The position numbers and the translations under genes are program-made. From positions 1 to 10,632 of the forward strand of contig CAZBKY010000027.1 of NCBI GenBank assembly GCA_964492595.1: a DNA stretch of 10,632 nt, given 5' to 3'. Shown here piece by piece: positions 5,533-10,632 of the stretch (position 1 is the stretch's first letter; each line of letters starts with the position of its first letter). The DNA comes from CAYNFP01 sp964492595 (GTDB lineage: Bacteria; Bacillota_I; Bacilli_A; RF39; UBA660). The notes under the pieces are model-generated. The model made no database searches, was not told the origin of the DNA, and saw only the letters and a list, made by a program, of their open reading frames with translations.

Positions 5533-6039
5533 ATGATATATTTATTTAATATTATAATTTATTCAATATTTGGATTTGTTTTTGAAACAACTCTAAAATT
5601 TGTTTTTTCCTTTAAATATAACAGTGGTTTTTTGTATGGTCCTTATTCACTCGTGTATGGGCTATCTATTACTTTAATGTTTTTAATTTTTGAAAAGACA
5701 AGAAAATATGTAAATAAGAATTTAATACTTCAAATAATCTTATATTTTATATTAACTGTAGTAATTGTTTCAATTCTTGAATTCTCTGCAGGGCTAATGA
5801 TTGAAAAATTATTTGGTAAAGTCTACTGGAATTATAGCGAATACTGGGGCAATATAGGTAAATATATAAGCATTCCCACATCTTTATTATGGGGAGGGGG
5901 AGTATTAATAATATATTATTTCATTAAACCATTAACTGATAGATTATATGAGAAGACAGATAAAAAAATTATAATAATATCTTGTATTATTATATTAATA
6001 GACTCTCTTATTACGCTTATTAGCAAGCTTAAGATCTAA
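5533..6039 (+). CDS. Putative ABC transporter permease, CmpB family membrane protein
   Basis: I choose the ATG at 5533 (168 residues). The frame is open from 5431, but that start would fall inside the divergent promoter and adds a poorly conserved tail; no strong ribosome site decides the point. About five membrane helices are visible (near 4-24, 35-54, 66-88, 112-130, 146-164). The family pattern is clear: SGFLYGPYSLVYG (31-43), then EFSAGLMIEKLFGKVYWNYS (83-102), then N-I-G and SLLWGGG (117-123). These match the Gly-Pro/Tyr-Gly, Glu...Trp-Asn-Tyr-Ser and Leu-Trp-Gly signatures of the ABC_trans_CmpB family found across Bacillota. Despite the family name, no ATPase partner is adjacent and the transported substrate is unknown. 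It is the only plus-strand gene, divergent from the surface operon, and its last 45 bases overlap the opposing 129-residue gene. Confidence 0.82.
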   Translation: MIYLFNIIIYSIFGFVFETTLKFVFSFKYNSGFLYGPYSLVYGLSITLMFLIFEKTRKYVNKNLILQIILYFILTVVIVSILEFSAGLMIEKLFGKVYWNYSEYWGNIGKYISIPTSLLWGGGVLIIYYFIKPLTDRLYEKTDKKIIIISCIIILIDSLITLISKLKI

Positions 6040-6384
6040 ATAGGTTAAAAAGACCAATACTAAAGCAAAAATAGGTTTAAAATAATAAATATAATATTTC
6101 ATCTCATTTATAAAAATATAACTTTCATCAATATAATTTAATTTTGGAAGTATAAGTACAGTAAAAAGCATTATAAATGTCAAAAACAAATTTTTGCTTG
6201 TTCTTATTTTAATATTTTTAATACTATGATTTATTGTGGTCAATATCAAAAAAAGAGATAGCACTAAATTCAGTATTATATAAAATAAACCAAAAACAGT
6301 GGAACTAAATACAATGTAATGATAAAATTCCATAGAAAATGTCAACAGATACAAAATTGTATAACCTATATAAACCTTTTTCAT
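5995..6384 (-). CDS. Small four-helix membrane protein, unknown
   Basis: The 129-residue protein is hydrophobic with four likely membrane helices (about 4-18, 28-50, 65-80, 98-116), a short Lys/Arg-rich loop after the second helix (HSIKNIKIRTSKN) and a basic C-terminus (KLANKRNKRVY), which places both ends and that loop inside by the positive-inside rule. I do not recognise the family. It lies 34 bases downstream of pcrA but has its own extended -10 promoter placed so that transcription would begin at or next to the ATG. Its last 45 bases overlap the 3' end of the plus-strand CmpB-like gene. An alternative start is Met18, which would remove the first helix. Confidence 0.7.
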   Translation of the reverse strand: MKKVYIGYTILYLLTFSMEFYHYIVFSSTVFGLFYIILNLVLSLFLILTTINHSIKNIKIRTSKNLFLTFIMLFTVLILPKLNYIDESYIFINEMKYYIYYFKPIFALVLVFLTYLDLKLANKRNKRVY

Positions 6385-6390
6385 ACCTGA

Positions 6391-6399
6391 ATTATAACA
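6391..6399 (-). promoter_or_regulatory. Extended -10 promoter directly before the 129-residue gene
   Basis: TGTTATAAT on the minus strand (6399-6391) is a perfect extended -10. Only 6 bases (TCAGGT) separate it from the ATG at 6384, so a start at the usual distance gives a leaderless message. The -35 region, in the end of pcrA, is poor. Confidence 0.6.
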
Positions 6400-6418
6400 T
6401 ATAGAAAAAAGTAAATCA

Positions 6419-8527
6419 CTACTCGCGATTTATCTTTTTTAAGTTTATATGATTTACCTTTAATTTCTTTATACCGACTTCTCTTGAGAATGCGATTGTT
6501 GCAAGATCACTTTCTATATTAACAACAACCCCTTCTTTATACAGTGTATGAAAAACTTTGTCTCCAACACGTAAATCATTATTATAATTTTCTTTATACA
6601 TATTAAATAATTTTTTTGTTATATGAGGTGTTATAGTTAATTCTTCTGAAACTTCTAAAAGTTCACTTTCGATTTCTCCTATAAACCTGCTGGGAATGTT
6701 TTCCGTAGTTTTACCATAAAGCATTCTTTTTTTTGCATTAAGTAAATATAAGCTTTCTTCAGCTCTGGTTATTCCCACATAACAAAGTCTTCTTTCTTCT
6801 TCAAGGTCTTTAATCGTACCAAAACTTCGAAAATGCGGGAATATCCCCTCTTCCATACCTATTAAAAATACAACTCTAAATTCCAATCCCTTTGAAGAAT
6901 GAAGAGTCATAAGAGTTACAGCATTATCAATACTGTTATATTGTCCAATGTCAGAGACTAATGCGATATTTTCTAAAAATTCCTCCAGATTATATATGCC
7001 ACTTTCTTCAGCAGAGGCAGTAATACTTTTAAACTCTTCTAAATTTTCTATTCTAATTTGATCTTCTAATCTGCCTGTATCTTTTAAAGATTCTCTCATT
7101 TTTGTTTTAACAAGTACATTTTCTATCAAGTCAGTTAATGACATATTTTTAGCATCTTCTCTTAGTTTTAAAATAATATTTTTGAATTCTAATTCTTTGC
7201 CACCTTCTATAACATCAAATACACTTTTATTTTTTTCACTGGCGATTTCTCTTAATTTTTCAATGGTTTTTAACCCTATTCCTCTTTTGGGTACATTTAT
7301 AATTCTTTCTAAACTAATTAAATCGTGAGGATTATAAATTAAATGTAAATATGATATTAAATCTTTTATTTCTTTTCTTCCATAGAAATAATAACTGCCA
7401 AATACTTTATATGGCATATTTCCTTTGAGCATCTCATCTTCTAATGTTCTACTTTGTGCATTTGTTCTATAAAGAATAGCAAAATCACTGTAATCATAAC
7501 CTGAAGTTAATAATTCTTTTATTTTATCTATTATAAACTCTGCTTCCTCTTTTTCATCAGCGCATCTGATATAACTGACCTTATCTCCATCGCCTAAGCT
7601 ACTCCAAAGATTTTTCTCTTTTCTCATAGTATTATTCTTAATAATTGAATTAGCAACTTTTAATATATTATTTGTACTTCTATAATTTTCTTCTAAAAAT
7701 ATAACTTTTGTATCTTTGTAATCTTTTTCGAACAGTAAAATATTTTCATAATTAGCTTTTCTCCAAGAAAAAATAGACTGATCCATATCCCCAACTACAA
7801 ATATATTCTTATATTTAGCTGAAAGCATTTTACATAAATAATACTGTACTTTATTGGTATCTTGATATTCATCAACAAGTATATATTTAAAGTGTTCCTG
7901 ATATTTATAAAGTACTTCTTTATTTTTTCTAAATATTTGAAGTGGTAAAATTAATAAGTCATCAAAATCAACACTATTATTAGCTTTTAATAACAATTCA
8001 TATTTTTTATAAATTTTATCTATTCCATAATCATAGTCTGATGTATATATTTTTGAAAACTCTTCAGGAGTGATTTCTTCATTTTTAGCTCCACTTATCC
8101 TATCTATTACATATCTATAATCATAGCCCTGATATTCTAATCCAAGATCTTTTATAAGTTTTTTAATTATAGATGACATATCTTCTCTATCAAGTATAGT
8201 TATATTTGAAGAATATCCAATCACTTCATAATTTTCTCTTATAATTTTTAATCCTAGTGAATGAAATGTACCAATAAATATTTTATCTGATACATTTTCA
8301 AGTCTTATTCTGACTCTTTCTCTCATTTCATTTGCAGCCTTATTTGTAAATGTTATTGCCAAGATATTATAAGGACTCACCCCAGAGTCAATTAAAGAAA
8401 CTATTCTTTCGGTTAATACTCTTGTTTTTCCACTTCCAGCTCCAGCCACAACAAGACAAGGTCCATCCATATAACTGACAGCCTCTAATTGCTCTTTATT
8501 CAATTTTATTTTTGTGTTTTTATTCAT
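6419..8527 (-). CDS. pcrA: ATP-dependent DNA helicase PcrA (UvrD/Rep family, SF1A)
   Basis: PcrA is a 3'-5' DNA helicase acting in nucleotide excision repair, restart of stalled replication, rolling-circle plasmid replication and clearing of RNA polymerase or R-loops. All superfamily 1A motifs are present in order: Q motif (LNKEQLEAV, Q13), motif I AGAGSGKT (28-35), TFTNKAANEM (59-68), motif II VDEYQDTN (218-225), motif III GDMDQSIFSWR (246-256), motif IV NYRS (281-284), motif V TLHSSKGLEF (541-550) and motif VI RRLCYVGITRAEE (579-591). The C-terminus (about 653-698, LRVGDKVFHTLYKEGVVV...) is the Tudor-like domain that in Gram-positive PcrA contacts RNA polymerase. At 702 residues it is full length for the family. 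The ribosome site is weak (GAAAG), and the gene starts 26 bases after the ABC-like gene, so it is probably expressed from the promoter at 10247. Confidence 0.97.
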   Translation of the reverse strand: MNKNTKIKLNKEQLEAVSYMDGPCLVVAGAGSGKTRVLTERIVSLIDSGVSPYNILAITFTNKAANEMRERVRIRLENVSDKIFIGTFHSLGLKIIRENYEVIGYSSNITILDREDMSSIIKKLIKDLGLEYQGYDYRYVIDRISGAKNEEITPEEFSKIYTSDYDYGIDKIYKKYELLLKANNSVDFDDLLILPLQIFRKNKEVLYKYQEHFKYILVDEYQDTNKVQYYLCKMLSAKYKNIFVVGDMDQSIFSWRKANYENILLFEKDYKDTKVIFLEENYRSTNNILKVANSIIKNNTMRKEKNLWSSLGDGDKVSYIRCADEKEEAEFIIDKIKELLTSGYDYSDFAILYRTNAQSRTLEDEMLKGNMPYKVFGSYYFYGRKEIKDLISYLHLIYNPHDLISLERIINVPKRGIGLKTIEKLREIASEKNKSVFDVIEGGKELEFKNIILKLREDAKNMSLTDLIENVLVKTKMRESLKDTGRLEDQIRIENLEEFKSITASAEESGIYNLEEFLENIALVSDIGQYNSIDNAVTLMTLHSSKGLEFRVVFLIGMEEGIFPHFRSFGTIKDLEEERRLCYVGITRAEESLYLLNAKKRMLYGKTTENIPSRFIGEIESELLEVSEELTITPHITKKLFNMYKENYNNDLRVGDKVFHTLYKEGVVVNIESDLATIAFSREVGIKKLKVNHINLKKINRE

Positions 8528-8553
8528 ATTTATTATCTTTCAAATGTAAACTA

Positions 8554-10215
8554 TTAATTCTTAGGTGTATGAAGTTTCAAGTTCCCTCTTTCTATTTTGT
8601 ATACTTTATCAACAATATCAACACAGTCTTCATTCGCCGAAAATATCAATATTGTTTTTTTCTTGTGCAAGCTATTTATAATCTTTTTTATAGCTTCTTT
8701 ATCACCTATAGATAAATAATTTGGAAATTCATAAAAAATTAATATCTCACTATTCATAAGTAAAAGTCTTGCGAGTCCTATCAGATATTTTTCTTTATCT
8801 GGCAAAGATGTTATATTTGTATTGAAACCTTTAGGTAAAGACATTATTGTTTCATAAATACCTGCGATTTTACAAACCTCATTTATTTTCCCTTGATTGT
8901 TTTTTACAATTTTCAGATTTTGTGCGATAGTGTCATCAAAAAAGTATGGTTTAGTTGTTAAATAATTAACATTTGACTTATGAACCTTCTCTGTGAAATC
9001 TCCTATTTTTATTTTATCTATATAAATATTTCCGCTATCAGGTTTTATAAGCCTTCTTAATAAATAAAATATAGTTCTTTTACCACAGCTTCTTGGTCCA
9101 AAAAATAATACATTTTCATTTGAATTAATATGAAAAGAAATATTTCTAATATCATTAAGCCCATCTACCTTCTCATTAGCATCAAAATTTACTTTAATAA
9201 AATCAATTTCTCCTTCAATTTCCTCTTTATTTAATTTGCCAAATTCAAGCTGATAATTATCATCAAAATTTAATATGATATTAACTCTGTTGGTCGCAAC
9301 ATATGTTGTTTTAAGCGAAGTTATTATTGATAGAAAATCATTACTGTTTGTTATAGCATCTGTTAAATATGAAACTATTACCAAGTATATTGAAAAAGTT
9401 ATAAAATCATTTTTTAACATCATAATCATTACAATAGACAAAATAAAAATTAATGTTTTTAAATACATTTTAAAATAATTATCTAAATATGAGGTTTTAA
9501 CATCATAATCTCTTCTGCAACTTATATATTTTTTGGCTGAATCTAAGTATCGGTTTCTCACTTTCTCTGTAATATCTAAATCATTTAATATACTTCTTGA
9601 CTCAACAACCTCAGAAAAACTTTCAAACCCATCATCAACAGCCTGCCTTCTTTTTTTCTGAGACATTTCTATTTTTTTATTTATTTTATTTAATATAATG
9701 TAATTAATTATAATTATAAACATAACTGCCAAAGCGACATATATATTTACTGAAAAAACATAAATCAATATTAATATTATTGATATCAGATATCTAAGTT
9801 TATTACAGATAGTATCGCTGAAAAATGATACATCAAGAACATCACTATGAAATATATTCAATAATTTTTCTTTTGAAATGTTTTTAAAATTACTGTCTTT
9901 GCTATGTATTATTTTATTAAAAATTTCATTTTGTATTCTTATATATGGACTTCCTCCAAGTGTGGAAACATTTTTATAGTTTATATCCCAAGCAATCTGT
10001 CTAATAACTTCAATAATTAACACAATTCCCAAGTTAAAAATAGCTGATTTATAATCTCTCTCCACCAAATATGCAGTTGATTTAGCAGCAAATATTGCCT
10101 GAATTATTATACTAAAACTAGAAATTATTACTGTTATAAATTGAAATACCCATGGTCCTATCGGAGGTTTTGCCAACCTATACCATTCTTTTAACATTTT
10201 AATATTTTCTCTCAC
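8554..10215 (-). CDS. ABC exporter-like protein (TM domain fused to a degenerate ATPase domain)
   Basis: The 553-residue protein has the layout of an ABC half-exporter: an ABC membrane domain with helices in residues 20-315 and a nucleotide-binding domain from about 335. The ATPase motifs are badly eroded. Walker A is GPRSCGKRT (373-381), keeping K379 but with Arg where Ser/Thr binds magnesium. The Q-loop Gln is Thr (near 421), the LSGGQ signature reads LPDKE (471-475), the Walker B Asp is Tyr (Y495, with E496 kept), the D-loop SALD is lost and the H-loop His is Ala (A527). ATP hydrolysis is therefore unlikely, unless it pairs with an active partner. The frame is uninterrupted, so it is not an obvious pseudogene. 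The start is GTG (10215) because GAGGTA lies 5 bases before it; Met7 is the alternative. It is followed by pcrA after 26 bases. Confidence 0.88.
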   Translation of the reverse strand: MRENIKMLKEWYRLAKPPIGPWVFQFITVIISSFSIIIQAIFAAKSTAYLVERDYKSAIFNLGIVLIIEVIRQIAWDINYKNVSTLGGSPYIRIQNEIFNKIIHSKDSNFKNISKEKLLNIFHSDVLDVSFFSDTICNKLRYLISIILILIYVFSVNIYVALAVMFIIIINYIILNKINKKIEMSQKKRRQAVDDGFESFSEVVESRSILNDLDITEKVRNRYLDSAKKYISCRRDYDVKTSYLDNYFKMYLKTLIFILSIVMIMMLKNDFITFSIYLVIVSYLTDAITNSNDFLSIITSLKTTYVATNRVNIILNFDDNYQLEFGKLNKEEIEGEIDFIKVNFDANEKVDGLNDIRNISFHINSNENVLFFGPRSCGKRTIFYLLRRLIKPDSGNIYIDKIKIGDFTEKVHKSNVNYLTTKPYFFDDTIAQNLKIVKNNQGKINEVCKIAGIYETIMSLPKGFNTNITSLPDKEKYLIGLARLLLMNSEILIFYEFPNYLSIGDKEAIKKIINSLHKKKTILIFSANEDCVDIVDKVYKIERGNLKLHTPKN

Positions 10216-10226
10216 ATTAATACCTC

Positions 10227-10248
10227 ATAGATTATTATCTAAATCTAT
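10227..10248. repeat. Inverted repeat at the ABC-like gene promoter (possible operator)
   Basis: ATAGATT (10227-10233) and AATCTAT (10242-10248) form a perfect 7-base inverted repeat with an 8-base spacer. One arm touches the -10 box, the other the ribosome-site region, and the predicted transcription start lies between. It could bind a repressor dimer, or as RNA form a weak hairpin next to the ribosome site. Confidence 0.4.
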
Positions 10249-10255
10249 TATAGCA
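10247..10255 (-). promoter_or_regulatory. Extended -10 promoter of the ABC-like gene and pcrA
   Basis: TGCTATAAT on the minus strand (10255-10247) is a perfect extended -10. No good -35 is present at 16-18 bases, as is common for extended -10 promoters. Predicted start near 10240 gives a leader of about 25 bases with GAGGTA before the GTG start. Confidence 0.65.
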
Positions 10256-10274
10256 TTTATTTTTAGCGAAAGGT

Positions 10275-10300
10275 AAAAATAAAATTTGATCTAAAATTTT
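10275..10300 (-). terminator. Possible weak terminator between the membrane protein and the ABC-like gene
   Basis: AAAATTT (10281-10287) and AAATTTT (10294-10300) form an all-AT 7-bp stem with a 6-base loop. On the minus strand A then TTTTT follows. A second small inverted repeat (AATGAT/ATCATT, 10319-10333) lies just upstream without a T-run. Either could end the upstream transcript, but both are weak. Confidence 0.35.
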
Positions 10301-10342
10301 TGCACAATACTTTTAAATAATGATTTTATCATTTATATGTTT

Positions 10343-10632
10343 TTAATTTCTAAGTTTATTAACCAGCATATATAAATTTAATAAAATCATCCCAATAAAT
10401 AAGTTAAACGATGCAAAAGCTAATATATTGCTTTGTAAAAGAGTAATAGAGGATTTATAACTAAGCAAAATATTGGAATTAATATATGATGAAAAAAAGA
10501 TTATCAAAACACTTGAAACAGAAAGAACAAGTCCAAAGTTAAATAATGGTTTATATATAGACCATCTTATTAAACATGTAATCAAATACAAGCCTCCAAT
10601 AAGTACTCCATATACTATAAATATCTCGGGGC
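10343..10632 (-). CDS. C-terminal part of a multi-pass membrane protein (runs off right edge)
   Basis: The minus-strand frame ending at TAA (10345-10343) is open to the window edge, beyond the TTG at 10591 where a start might be taken, so I treat it as a partial gene with about 95 visible residues. The visible part is almost entirely hydrophobic, with about three membrane helices: one near VYGVLIGGLYLITCLI, one near FGLVLSVSSVLIIFFSSYI and one near ILAFASFNLFIGMILLNLYM. It ends in a short basic tail (KLRN). I do not recognise the family. It lies 127 bases upstream of the ABC-like gene, which has its own promoter, so a functional link is possible but not shown. Confidence 0.65.
   Translation of the reverse strand, partial: PEIFIVYGVLIGGLYLITCLIRWSIYKPLFNFGLVLSVSSVLIIFFSSYINSNILLSYKSSITLLQSNILAFASFNLFIGMILLNLYMLVNKLRN

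Noticed and set aside
6405..6425. Possible terminator right after pcrA
   Set aside because: Only a 4-bp stem (AGTA/TACT) before a T-run; too weak to support.
8512..8715. Plus-strand frame of 67 residues
   Set aside because: Antisense shadow across the pcrA start and the end of the ABC-like gene.
9275..9478. Plus-strand frame of 67 residues
   Set aside because: Antisense shadow of the ABC membrane domain, without ribosome site.

Overview
The window looks like chromosomal DNA from a very AT-rich (roughly 25-30% GC by eye) Gram-positive-type bacterium in the Bacillota / mollicute-related Bacilli. The reasons are AGGAGG/AGGTG-type ribosome binding sites, TTGACA/TATAAT-type promoters, short oligo-U terminators, LysM and PcrA proteins of that lineage, and Asn/Lys/Ile/Tyr-rich proteins. 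Trp is encoded by TGG, no gene is interrupted by in-frame TGA, and stops are TAA or TAG, so there is no sign of the Mycoplasma code. An uncultured gut lineage such as RF39-like Bacilli would fit, but that is inference. No insertion sequence, CRISPR array, rRNA or phage structural gene was seen.

Almost everything is on the minus strand, so transcription runs from high to low coordinates. From the right edge: the C-terminal end of a multi-pass membrane protein (10343 to the edge); an operon of an ABC-exporter-like protein whose ATPase motifs are nearly all degenerate (8554-10215) followed by the DNA helicase PcrA (6419-8527); a small four-helix membrane protein with an apparently leaderless promoter (5995-6384); and, on the plus strand and overlapping it tail to tail, a CmpB-type putative ABC permease (5533-6039).

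The middle block (800-5385) is an envelope gene set. A fully consensus promoter (5420-5448) drives a coiled-coil/single-TM/Thr-Pro-linker protein (4171-5385) and a membrane-anchored protein with 21 extracytoplasmic cysteines (2841-4148). These are followed by a membrane-anchored thioredoxin-fold protein with a CPAC active site (2325-2768), a membrane-anchored beta-rich protein (1175-2269) and a small two-LysM protein (800-1132). Terminators separate several of these genes, yet all share one direction. Three of the anchored proteins carry extracytoplasmic Cys residues and the fourth is a likely thiol oxidoreductase, which suggests an envelope module with its own disulfide-forming or disulfide-repairing partner. 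I regard this, together with the motif-dead ABC protein, as the most interesting content.

The left end holds tRNA-Cys(GCA) (631-705) with its own promoter and terminator, then two tightly coupled unidentified genes (251-544, and 250 to the left edge). Their ribosome binding site sits immediately behind the tRNA terminator.
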